DNA of 5,553 nucleotides from Methanobacteriota archaeon. GTDB lineage: Archaea > Thermoplasmatota > Poseidoniia > Poseidoniales > Poseidoniaceae. The notes beneath the pieces are model-generated. The model saw only the letters and a list, made by a program, of their open reading frames with translations. It was not told where the DNA came from and did no database searches. Where the stretch lies: positions 1 through 5,553 of the forward strand of contig JABGWN010000281.1 in NCBI GenBank assembly GCA_018645535.1, given 5' to 3'. Both the position numbers and the translations under genes were made by a program. Position 1 is the first letter of the stretch; each line of letters begins with the position of its first letter. Positions 1 through 5,415 of the stretch are shown here, in pieces.

Positions 1-62
1 CACTAATTTTGAACACATGGAGTGTTGCATACCTTATCCATACAAAACAGGGAGGAAAGGGG

Positions 63-69
63 TTTATAC
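63..69 (+). promoter_or_regulatory. Archaeal TATA-like box for the first gene (leaderless)
   Basis: The sequence TTTATAC sits with its centre about 28 bases before the ATG at 94. In archaea the TATA box is centred about 26-28 bases before the transcription start, so the transcript would begin at or very near the ATG and be leaderless. The purine-rich GGAAAGGGG just before it could serve as a BRE. A GGGG run at 59-62 and a C run at 71-75 flank the box. No Shine-Dalgarno site lies close to the ATG. A box of the same form (TTATAC) lies at the same distance before the cyclophilin gene. Confidence 0.55.
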
Positions 70-93
70 GCCCCCTAATCCTACTATCTGCTG

Positions 94-480
94 ATGAAAG
101 AAACTGAATGGAAGAATACTAGAGTCGCAGTAAAGAATTTGCATGACCTCCTAAACAAGAAAGACGAAGAAGACTACGAATATTTTAAAGAATTGTTGGG
201 GATATACACTCGTCGATTTCAGCGTTCAGAAATGGATGATAAAGAAATGGAAAAAATCGGCAAACAATCGCGTTCATTACTCGATGAATTAGGATTGCGT
301 CCAATGCCAGCAGGGCAAAAAGCGAGGTTCAGAACTCCAAATCAAGTGGCAATGTGGGGTTGTCCAACCAATCCTTGCATTGGAAAACAACATTGTGACA
401 TCAGAGTAGGTGGTTGTGGTAAGCATGGCCATCGCTATAATGATGGGCATGAGTGTAAACCTAAATTTGGAAACGAATAG
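94..480 (+). CDS. Orphan protein of 128 residues with C-terminal Cys/His cluster
   Basis: I do not recognise this protein. Residues 1-68 are highly charged and probably helical, with many Lys and Glu and a repeated D/E-rich pattern. Residues 69-84 form a basic linker. The C-terminal third carries Cys90, Cys95, His100, Cys101, Cys108, His111, His113, His119 and Cys121, starting with the motif CPTNPC. That density of Cys and His suggests a small metal-binding (probably zinc) fold or a disulfide-rich module. There is no signal peptide or membrane segment, so a cytoplasmic zinc-binding role is more likely than a secreted one. The ATG is supported by a TATA-like box about 28 bases upstream. The TAG stop is followed at once by a copy of the intergenic repeat family. 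The gene is real by length, promoter and residue pattern, but its function is unknown. Confidence 0.7.
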   Translation: MKETEWKNTRVAVKNLHDLLNKKDEEDYEYFKELLGIYTRRFQRSEMDDKEMEKIGKQSRSLLDELGLRPMPAGQKARFRTPNQVAMWGCPTNPCIGKQHCDIRVGGCGKHGHRYNDGHECKPKFGNE

Positions 481-598
481 GCCCACAGAAAGCCCTGTAT
501 ACGCATATGCCTTCATGGGTAGCGTTGTGTATGGCCCACTGCGACCCCACCAATACAGGTTTGCCAAGTGCAAAGGTGTTTAGAATAAACCCTCGTGA
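480..598 (+). repeat. Intergenic composite repeat, copy A
   Basis: This copy begins at the stop codon of the preceding gene. It holds GGCCCACAGAAAGCCC (480-495), which matches the corresponding stretch of the copy at 5231-5352 in 15 of 16 bases. A GTATAC palindrome follows at 497-502. A second GGCCCAC box at 533-539 continues into a 23-base stretch matching 1750-1772 in 20 positions by eye. The third box, 575-598, begins GGTGTTTAG and ends AAACCCTCGTGA. It matches 5254-5231 (complement) in 22 of 24 bases and can fold as a hairpin with TTTA/TAAA arms around GAA. From 533 to 598 this copy aligns without gaps to 5296-5231, with conserved ends and a variable middle. The first box seen in other copies (TATACAAGGGG) is absent or degenerate here. 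Confidence 0.7.
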
Positions 599-690
599 AC
601 AAATGCTATTCATTTATCCACTTCACTAGATCACTACCTCGATTATGTTGCGTACCGTGTGAGAACCACATTGCTAGCACCTTGGGGCGG

Positions 691-709
691 CAATCTCTCG
701 GAGAGATTG
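691..709. promoter_or_regulatory. Perfect 19-base dyad, candidate operator
   Basis: CAATCTCTC and GAGAGATTG are perfect inverted repeats of 9 bases around a single central G. The dyad lies about 50 bases before the ATG at 760, just upstream of where a TATA box and BRE would be expected. The loop is too short for a good 9-pair RNA hairpin (8 pairs with a 3-base loop is possible). The symmetry and position suit a dimeric helix-turn-helix regulator. No T-tract follows. The regulatory role is inferred only from position and symmetry. Confidence 0.4.
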
Positions 710-759
710 TTTCATAATATCTGGAATCATTTCAATAACCTGCTAGAACACGGGATTTC

Positions 760-1656
760 ATGGCACTGGCAGAACCAGGTGATTTACGCGACTTACACCA
801 AAACATCGGTCCTGAGTTGTTGTCCAGATATTGTGGGTTGCTTTTTGTTAATGAATCCCACAACTTCGACACATTATCCGACGAACAAATCTACTTGATT
901 TCTGAATATAGAGATAAACTCAGACGTTATGGATGGGGTACTGAATCGGTGCAAAGAGACTCCTCAATAAAAGACTCAGTAGTTCGGAAATATGGCGAAG
1001 AATTTTTACAGTATGTTTTCAATCTAGTTAATCATCCAATACTAGGGTCACAGGAAAACCAACAATATGTAAATGATCTAGTTACAGAAAACGATAAGAA
1101 AAAATCGTATTTGGCAAGTCTAGAGATTGTTCAAAATCTAAAAGAATTACTCGAATTAATCCTCGAATCGTGTAAAAAACAATCGTCCTATATTTTGAGA
1201 AATCTGAGGCATGGGCCGTGGCCCAGACATGTGCTCTTCGATGAATCATGGCTTCAAGATATTTTTTCTAATGAAATAAACGAACAGAACTTCAAAGAAC
1301 AATACTTGGCAGATGTATCTCAGTCCGGTCATTCTGATGAGTTAATTAGAAGAGTAAATGAGTTGTGGGATGAAGCAGAAGAAATTACACCAAAACTGAT
1401 TATTTTGGGGAATTATAATCATTCACAATACAAAACGATAGGCCTAATATTTGCTAAGATTATTCAATTACAAGAGGGAAATTTCCTTTCCGATTTAACA
1501 AAATCCGTCATTATACGCACTCATGAGTATGCGAAAGGATTGCCAGGGCATGTGTTTGGTAGAAGGATTTCTAGAGGACCAAAGGATATGTTTGCTCGGC
1601 CCGGAGAGTATGGTGGCGGGAGATATGGCGGACAATATTATGATGACGACTGGTGA
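760..1656 (+). CDS. Orphan helical protein of 298 residues with Gly/Tyr-rich tail
   Basis: I do not recognise a family. The ATG at 760 is the only possible start in this frame, because an in-frame TAA lies at 736-738 with no GTG or TTG between. Residues 1-260 look mostly alpha-helical: amphipathic stretches around 40-58, 78-92, 118-140 and 192-212 alternate with charged loops. There is no signal peptide or clear membrane helix. A Trp/Pro-containing turn, RHGPWPRHVLF, lies at 150-160. After about residue 264 the chain turns basic (GRRISRGPKDMFAR) and ends in a low-complexity tail rich in Gly and Tyr, closing with YYDDDW (293-298). Such a tail is likely disordered and could mediate RNA, protein or phase-type contacts; that is inference. 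No Shine-Dalgarno site is visible. A weak AT-rich TTCAATAA begins 29 bases before the ATG, and a perfect dyad lies further upstream. Copies of the intergenic repeat flank the gene on both sides in its orientation. Confidence 0.72.
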   Translation: MALAEPGDLRDLHQNIGPELLSRYCGLLFVNESHNFDTLSDEQIYLISEYRDKLRRYGWGTESVQRDSSIKDSVVRKYGEEFLQYVFNLVNHPILGSQENQQYVNDLVTENDKKKSYLASLEIVQNLKELLELILESCKKQSSYILRNLRHGPWPRHVLFDESWLQDIFSNEINEQNFKEQYLADVSQSGHSDELIRRVNELWDEAEEITPKLIILGNYNHSQYKTIGLIFAKIIQLQEGNFLSDLTKSVIIRTHEYAKGLPGHVFGRRISRGPKDMFARPGEYGGGRYGGQYYDDDW

Positions 1657-2033
1657 CTCTCCAGGCGACTTTGTTTGTGTGGTTGAATATATCTATACAA
1701 GAGGGGACCGGTTGTAGTCGTATACAGCCACAACCGTAGGGACGAACACGGCCCACTGAGAACCCATCAATATCCTGAATCTGTATACAATAGCCTCTAC
1801 TTAACACCCTTGTGAATCCCATATCCTCTTCGAGGGAGTTAGGATAAACCCTCGTAAAAATAGCTCATCTAATCATTTACCCTGATGGCATGTCATTTAC
1901 TGTAATGCATACCTTTCGGTATTATGGTCAACATATTGTCGCATGTTTGTTCCTCTATACTTGATAAAATCCTCAAGATGATTTGGCAAAAATATCCCAA
2001 CAACTTCAATGATAGGAGTGTTCTGGGATCACC
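1657..2033. other. 377-base gene-free region between the orphan and PLD-like genes
   Basis: No plausible gene was found on either strand. The first 200 bases carry repeat copy B. The remainder (about 1856-2033) is AT-rich. It includes AATCATTTACCC at 1871-1882, which resembles ATTCATTTATCC at 608-619 after copy A. GCATACC at 1907-1913 recurs as GCGTACC at 650-656 and GCATACC at 27-33. A TTCAATGA begins exactly 29 bases before the ATG at 2034, as TTCAATAA does before the ATG at 760. These shared words suggest that the regions upstream of the two genes are diverged copies over more than 150 bases. Confidence 0.55.
1694..1855 (+). repeat. Intergenic composite repeat, copy B
   Basis: This is the fullest + strand copy, beginning 38 bases after the preceding stop. 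Box 1 (1694-1726) runs from TATACAAGAGGGG to GTCGTATACA. Its last 24 bases (1703-1726) are identical to 3249-3272. Box 2 (1736-1756) begins GTAGGGAC and ends GGCCCAC, matching the complement of 5290-5310 in 20 of 21 bases. Box 3 is GTTAGGATAAACCCTCGT (1838-1855). Here it sits in the strongest hairpin of the family: CGAGGG (1831-1836) pairs with CCCTCG (1849-1854), with a further TTA/TAA pairing inside. Compared with copies A and D, about 42 extra bases separate boxes 2 and 3. They include another GTATAC (1783-1788) and an inverted CACCCTTGTG (1805-1814). Confidence 0.72.
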
Positions 2034-3143
2034 ATGAAAGTAAGTTTATTTGGGAATTCTGTCAATGCAGACATATCTATTCAAATTAATGAAAAGTTGA
2101 AAAAAGCCGACAAAGCCTTCTGCTCTGTTGCATTTTTTACGCTTGGCGGCAGGACCGATTTGCTTGACGCTGCTGCGTGGAGAGCGTTCAATAACGGATG
2201 GATTTGTGTGGACTTGCATTTTCCCACCAATCTGAAAAACATGAAGAATATCTACGACCAGCATTCTGTCCCCTTCTTTCTTCACTTAGATAAAATACAA
2301 ATTGGTGCCAAGAAAAGCGATTATGGAAGATCGAGTTCGGTGTACAATGTCCCCGATGGCCTGTTACACTCAAAATTATTGTTAATCGATTATCCCGATC
2401 AGAGTTCAGAAGTGATTGTTGGAAGTCATAATTGGACTATCAATGCATTGACGGGATACAATATTGAACAATCTGTATGTATCAGGGATAAAACAGACTC
2501 TCCTTTAATCAAGGGATTTAGAGACATTCTACAAGATATAAAATCGAAATGTAAATTTTTTGATACAAGAAAATTAAACTATTTCTTGAACCTCCAAAAA
2601 GAGGCATATGGAGGAGGAGTAAAGAAATTCCGTCTTGACATAGACTCCTCTAATTTGGAAGAGGAGTTGATAATATTTACAAAAGGAGAGGTAAAGGAAA
2701 TTAAACGAGGACAAACAGTTTGGATTCATACCAACGATGGAATGGCCATTCCAGGAGAATTAGTCAAATCCATCAAAAACGCTGGAGCAAATGCCAGCAT
2801 GCCAAGCATACAGGCGTTTGAGTACTTAGGTAGTGGATCCTGTGCGCCGTCTTGGGATAGAGCTGATGTAATCTCATCGATAAATGAAGTCTTTTTCTAC
2901 CACATAATTCGTAGTCAAGATGAGGAGAGTATCGTAACAGCATATGTTCCTGAACCTGTTCAAAAGAAAGAATATTGGTTTCCAAAGGTACCTGAGCCAC
3001 ACTATGAGAAAGTTGCATCAATATTAGGATTAAATCCTAAAGAACTCACATTAGAAGCCTTGAGTGAAGAGGATGCGATGATAAAACACGTTGATTACGA
3101 ACATTGGCCCTTCACCGTCGTGAAGAAACCACAACGAAACTGA
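2034..3143 (+). CDS. Phospholipase D-like protein with a single HKD motif
   Basis: The N-terminal half (about 1-180) is a phospholipase D superfamily domain. The strand-helix start (KVSLFGNSV, then a helix to about residue 27), the FFTLGGRTDLLD segment (34-45) and the hallmark HSKLLLID (His112, Lys114, Asp119), followed by GSHNWT (130-135), are all visible. The family transfers phosphoryl groups through a phosphohistidine. Single-motif members such as Nuc and BfiI-type endonucleases work as dimers, so a nuclease is more likely than a lipase here. No second HKD was found. Residues 198-369 form a second region of unknown fold, rich in predicted strands to about 305 and helical near 325-350; it might bind DNA or a partner. 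There is no signal peptide. The ATG is the only start, because an in-frame TAG lies at 2013-2015. No close Shine-Dalgarno site is present (GGAG lies about 15 bases away). The neighbours are orphans, so a defence or DNA-processing role is speculation. Confidence 0.85.
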   Translation: MKVSLFGNSVNADISIQINEKLKKADKAFCSVAFFTLGGRTDLLDAAAWRAFNNGWICVDLHFPTNLKNMKNIYDQHSVPFFLHLDKIQIGAKKSDYGRSSSVYNVPDGLLHSKLLLIDYPDQSSEVIVGSHNWTINALTGYNIEQSVCIRDKTDSPLIKGFRDILQDIKSKCKFFDTRKLNYFLNLQKEAYGGGVKKFRLDIDSSNLEEELIIFTKGEVKEIKRGQTVWIHTNDGMAIPGELVKSIKNAGANASMPSIQAFEYLGSGSCAPSWDRADVISSINEVFFYHIIRSQDEESIVTAYVPEPVQKKEYWFPKVPEPHYEKVASILGLNPKELTLEALSEEDAMIKHVDYEHWPFTVVKKPQRN

Positions 3144-3240
3144 TATGTTCTTTGAATTTGTTTGAGATCCTTGAAGAACTAAACATCATCACACAAGAAC
3201 CCCTTTCACGGCCGACATTTCAAGGGCTAGAGATAAATCT

Positions 3241-3318
3241 GTGTACAAGGGGACCGGTTGTAGTCGTATACATGTACAACGGCACCCTTGTGGCTACGGG
3301 CGTGTACAAGGGGGCCCC
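3241..3318 (+). repeat. Intergenic repeat, partial copy C (box 1 twice)
   Basis: This lies in the 211-base gap between the convergent phospholipase D-like and cyclophilin genes. The first unit, starting GTGTACAAGGGG (3241-3252) and running to 3272, contains the 24 bases identical to 1703-1726. The second unit, GTGTACAAGGGGGCCCC (3302-3318), matches the complement of 5335-5351 in 16 of 17 bases. An inverted CACCCTTGTGG lies between them at 3283-3293. The GGCCCAC and AAACCCTCGT boxes are missing, so this is either a truncated copy or an independent use of box 1. Confidence 0.68.
3245..3312. terminator. Two alternative hairpins between convergent genes, possible terminator
   Basis: ACAAGGG at 3245-3251 and again at 3306-3312 can each pair with the single CCCTTGT at 3285-3291, giving two mutually exclusive 7-base-pair stems with loops of 33 and 14 bases. 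They sit roughly midway between the stop at 3143 (+ strand) and the stop at 3355 (- strand), where both transcripts need to end. No strong T-tract follows on either strand, and archaeal termination usually relies on T-runs, so the terminator role is weakly supported. Confidence 0.25.
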
Positions 3319-3354
3319 TCATATTCAACCTAACTAAGTTCGAACGACATGGAA

Positions 3355-5124
3355 TCAGTCACGTCGAACGAGAAGCGCCGCTCCAAGCAAGCACATGCTT
3401 GTAGCAAGCAGGCCAATTGACGGAACAGATTCTGATTCACTTGAACTTGAACCTTCGTTCCCGTCACATGCTGTACCTACTCCATCGCCATCTGCGTCTG
3501 CTTGGTCGGGATTAGCAACAAATTGACAGTTGTCGATTGTATCCTCAATACCATCACCATCATCGTCTGCATCAGCGTTGTTTCCAATGCCGTCTCCGTC
3601 AGTGTCGAGTGTTTCTGATGGATCCAGTGGGAAGGCATCATCAGTGTCGTTGAGTCCATCATTGTCGTCATCAGCATCTGCGTTGTTTCCAACACCATCA
3701 TTATCAGAGTCGATTGATTCATTTGCATCGAAGGGAAACGAATCAGTTGTGTCATTGAAGCCATCATTATCATCGTCTAAATCCGCATTATTGCCTATGC
3801 CATCACCATCATTGTCTTGGTGTTCATTCGGATTCAAAGGTAAATCATCCTCTGTGTCATTGTATCCATCATTGTCATCATCTGTATCTACACTATCTCC
3901 AATACCATCGGAGTCGGAATCAATGACTTCCGTGTCGTTATACGGAAACACGTCGTTGACATTATCGATACCATCGCCATCTATGTCCAAATCACAGGCA
4001 TCACCCCAACCGTCATTATCGAGATCTGATTGTAAAGGATTCGCGATTGAGGGGCAACTGTCATTCGCAAACTCAATCCCATCATTGTCTTGGTCATCGA
4101 CGATTAGATAGGCATGAGTGATGACCAAATCATTTACGGGCATACTTCCTTGAGAACCGGCTGTAGAAACTTGACTGATGTAATCCACAATACCAAAACC
4201 AGAATGTACCGTTCCAAAGACTGTATGGACTCCGTTTAGGTGAGAGGGCGTCGAGCCATTATCCACGATGAAAAACTGACTTCCTCCTGTATTAGCATTC
4301 GATGTTTTCGACATAGAAAGAGAGTAAGGAATATGTGTTAAGTTGTTTGATAATTCATCGGGCATTGTCCAACCATCTGAATTACAATTGCTCTGGTCTA
4401 CAGATTCCTGCCCATTGCAATAGCCATGCCAAGAAGCAGAGTGGCCGCCAGTTCCATCTCCGTTGGTGAAATCCCCGCTTTGAATCATAAACCCGTCAAT
4501 CACACGATGAAATGTGACATTGTTGTAACATCCCATTTCTGATAGAAGAGCAAAATTTGATGCATGAATGGGTGCTTGAGTATGATTGAGATCTAAGGTG
4601 AGATCTCCGATATAACTCATTGAACCATTGATTCGTTCGTGTATTTCAAAAACAATGTATTGTACAGTACTTATCGCCGAGGTCGCACAATTATTCGAAT
4701 CATAATCGCCTTCATGAACAATCACTGAACCTGAAGATCTTGCAGTATTCGCTGGCGGCAAGCTATTGATTTCGACGACACTTGCGTTAATGATGGCTGA
4801 GCTATTTGAAAACATTCCGACTCGAGTTAGCGAAGTGAGTGTGATGTTGACATCGAGTGCTTGATTTCCGCCGACATAGGCCTCTTCAGCCTGTACACCA
4901 AATTCCGAACTGCCTGAGGAGAAAGAAATCTTCTCTTGGTACGTTGTAGGATTACTAACAGTGCATACAACAACAATCGATTGGTTTGTGAGAGAATCTG
5001 TGAACTCATGGACGTTTTGATCGCATGTCATTGAGATCGCTGCAGTTGGTACTTGAGCAGATGTAAGGGGTACTGAAACAAGCAGAAGGGTGAGGCAAGC
5101 AAGTACAGTGAGAACTCTGTTCAT
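3355..5124 (-). CDS. Secreted cyclophilin-type peptidyl-prolyl isomerase with TSP3 repeats and C-terminal anchor
   Basis: The protein has 589 residues. Residues 1-23 are a signal peptide (hydrophobic core 4-20, cleavage near TSA-Q). Residues 24-135 form a beta-rich, Ig/CARDB-like domain with Cys34 and Cys54. Residues about 150-342 are a cyclophilin domain that should catalyse prolyl cis-trans isomerisation outside the cell. FHRVIDGFMIQSGDF (205-219) supplies the equivalents of CypA His54, Arg55, Phe60, Met61 and Gln63. GSQFFI (281-286) supplies Gln111 and Phe113. His300 matches His126, and Trp121 is replaced by His295. An insertion at about 228-256 adds Cys236 and Cys247. Residues 341-555 hold about twelve TSP3-type DxDxDG calcium-binding motifs; the first and last units carry Cys pairs (357/377 and 533/553). 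A Ser/Glu linker (559-566), a hydrophobic stretch and a final RRD resemble an archaeosortase-type or membrane anchor. The start at 5124 is preferred over an ATG 18 codons upstream because it opens the signal peptide and has a TATA-like box 27 bases before it. Many N-x-S/T sequons suggest glycosylation. Confidence 0.93.
   Translation of the reverse strand: MNRVLTVLACLTLLLVSVPLTSAQVPTAAISMTCDQNVHEFTDSLTNQSIVVVCTVSNPTTYQEKISFSSGSSEFGVQAEEAYVGGNQALDVNITLTSLTRVGMFSNSSAIINASVVEINSLPPANTARSSGSVIVHEGDYDSNNCATSAISTVQYIVFEIHERINGSMSYIGDLTLDLNHTQAPIHASNFALLSEMGCYNNVTFHRVIDGFMIQSGDFTNGDGTGGHSASWHGYCNGQESVDQSNCNSDGWTMPDELSNNLTHIPYSLSMSKTSNANTGGSQFFIVDNGSTPSHLNGVHTVFGTVHSGFGIVDYISQVSTAGSQGSMPVNDLVITHAYLIVDDQDNDGIEFANDSCPSIANPLQSDLDNDGWGDACDLDIDGDGIDNVNDVFPYNDTEVIDSDSDGIGDSVDTDDDNDGYNDTEDDLPLNPNEHQDNDGDGIGNNADLDDDNDGFNDTTDSFPFDANESIDSDNDGVGNNADADDDNDGLNDTDDAFPLDPSETLDTDGDGIGNNADADDDGDGIEDTIDNCQFVANPDQADADGDGVGTACDGNEGSSSSESESVPSIGLLATSMCLLGAALLVRRD
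3502..3921 (-). repeat. In-frame tandem repeat of about 105 bases coding paired TSP3 motifs
   Basis: Four consecutive units of 35 codons lie in the calcium-binding region (protein residues 402-541). Each unit encodes DxDxDGxGxxxD, then DDDNDG or DDDGDG, then a segment ending mostly in FP or LP and a short spacer (starts at residues 402, 437, 472 and 507). The recurring GATGATGACGAC-type codons make the DNA itself repetitive. Copy-number change by slippage or recombination is plausible, and so is assembly collapse. The simple composition also creates long spurious reading frames on both strands. Confidence 0.85.
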
Positions 5125-5146
5125 GAGGATACCATCTGGTGTGCGA

Positions 5147-5154
5147 GTATAATT
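5147..5154 (-). promoter_or_regulatory. TATA-like box for the cyclophilin-TSP3 gene
   Basis: On the - strand the sequence AATTATAC is centred about 27 bases before the ATG at 5124, the expected distance for a leaderless archaeal transcript. It lies downstream of the alternative ATG at 5178, so a transcript from this box could not use that start. The box therefore decides the start codon. It shares TTATAC with the box before the gene at 94. Confidence 0.6.
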
Positions 5155-5230
5155 CTTCGCCCGATTGATAACTCGCATTCCAGATCAAATGGGTTTCGAC
5201 TCACAAAGTGAATAAGTGGTTTACTTATGA

Positions 5231-5352
5231 TCACGAGGGTTTGTGCTAAACACCCTTGTACACAATCAGTCCGTTCACAAGGGCTTGCTGTGGGCCGTGT
5301 TTGTCCCTACCGATGTGTATGCCAGCGACCACATGGGGCCCCCTTGTATACA
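5231..5352 (-). repeat. Intergenic composite repeat, copy D
   Basis: This copy reads on the - strand, starting 63 bases after the stop of the edge gene and ending about 106 bases before the cyclophilin start. In reading order it has GTATACAAGGGGGCCCC (5351-5335), then box 2 ending GGCCCACAGCAAGCCC (5310-5281), then an inverted CCCTTGTGA, TGTACAAGG, and box 3 from GGTGTTTAG to AAACCCTCGTGA (5254-5231). ACAAGGG in box 1 can pair with CCCTTGT just after box 2, and box 3 can fold as GGG..TTT/AAACCC. By my count 38 of the 60 bases at 5281-5340 are G or C, far above the neighbouring genes. Boxes 2 and 3 have exactly the spacing seen in copy A. Confidence 0.72.
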
Positions 5353-5370
5353 CTATATTTAGGCCAAAAG

Positions 5371-5380
5371 TAGACGTCTA
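5371..5380. other. Short perfect palindrome TAGACGTCTA
   Basis: A ten-base perfect palindrome lies between the stop of the edge gene and repeat copy D. It could be a regulator site or chance. Nothing else in the 60 bases around it is recognisable. Confidence 0.15.
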
Positions 5381-5415
5381 ACTGTATGGTGACTACGAAT
5401 TACTTGTAGGGGGAA

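Noticed and set aside
2..94. Open frame from the left edge to a TGA at 92-94 overlapping the ATG at 94, looking like a coupled upstream gene.
   Set aside because: Thirty codons are easily open by chance, another frame is also open here, and a TATA-like box at 63-69 marks the stretch as a promoter.
289..573. A 94-codon - strand frame over the end of the first gene.
   Set aside because: It is antisense to the Cys/His gene and runs through repeat copy A. It has no promoter and no family resemblance.
659..898. A 79-codon + strand frame starting with GTG before the 298-residue gene.
   Set aside because: It overlaps the better gene in another frame, has unprotein-like composition (many Trp, His and Thr) and spans the dyad and promoter region.
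480..1855. Integron attC sites, given genes each followed by a repeat with conserved ends and variable middle.
   Set aside because: The expected GTTRRRY and RYYYAAC core boxes are not met (copies have GTTTAGA, GTTAGGA and GTTTAGC) and no integrase is present. A different cassette system remains possible.
2026..2033. GGATCACC directly before the phospholipase D-like start, resembling the 3' end of 16S rRNA.
   Set aside because: It is the rRNA sense sequence, not a complementary Shine-Dalgarno site. An eight-base match is likely chance, and no other rRNA sequence is nearby.
3530..4111. A 193-codon + strand frame rich in Ser and Pro opposite the cyclophilin gene.
   Set aside because: It is the antisense shadow of the Asp-rich calcium-binding repeats. 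Its monotonous Ser/Pro content comes from GAT/GAC codons read on the opposite strand.
5125..5178. An 18-codon N-terminal extension of the cyclophilin protein from an ATG at 5178.
   Set aside because: It would bury the signal peptide behind a polar segment, and the TATA-like box at 5147-5154 falls inside it.
480..5352. CRISPR array.
   Set aside because: The repeats are few, divergent, up to thousands of bases apart and separated by genes, with no regular spacers.
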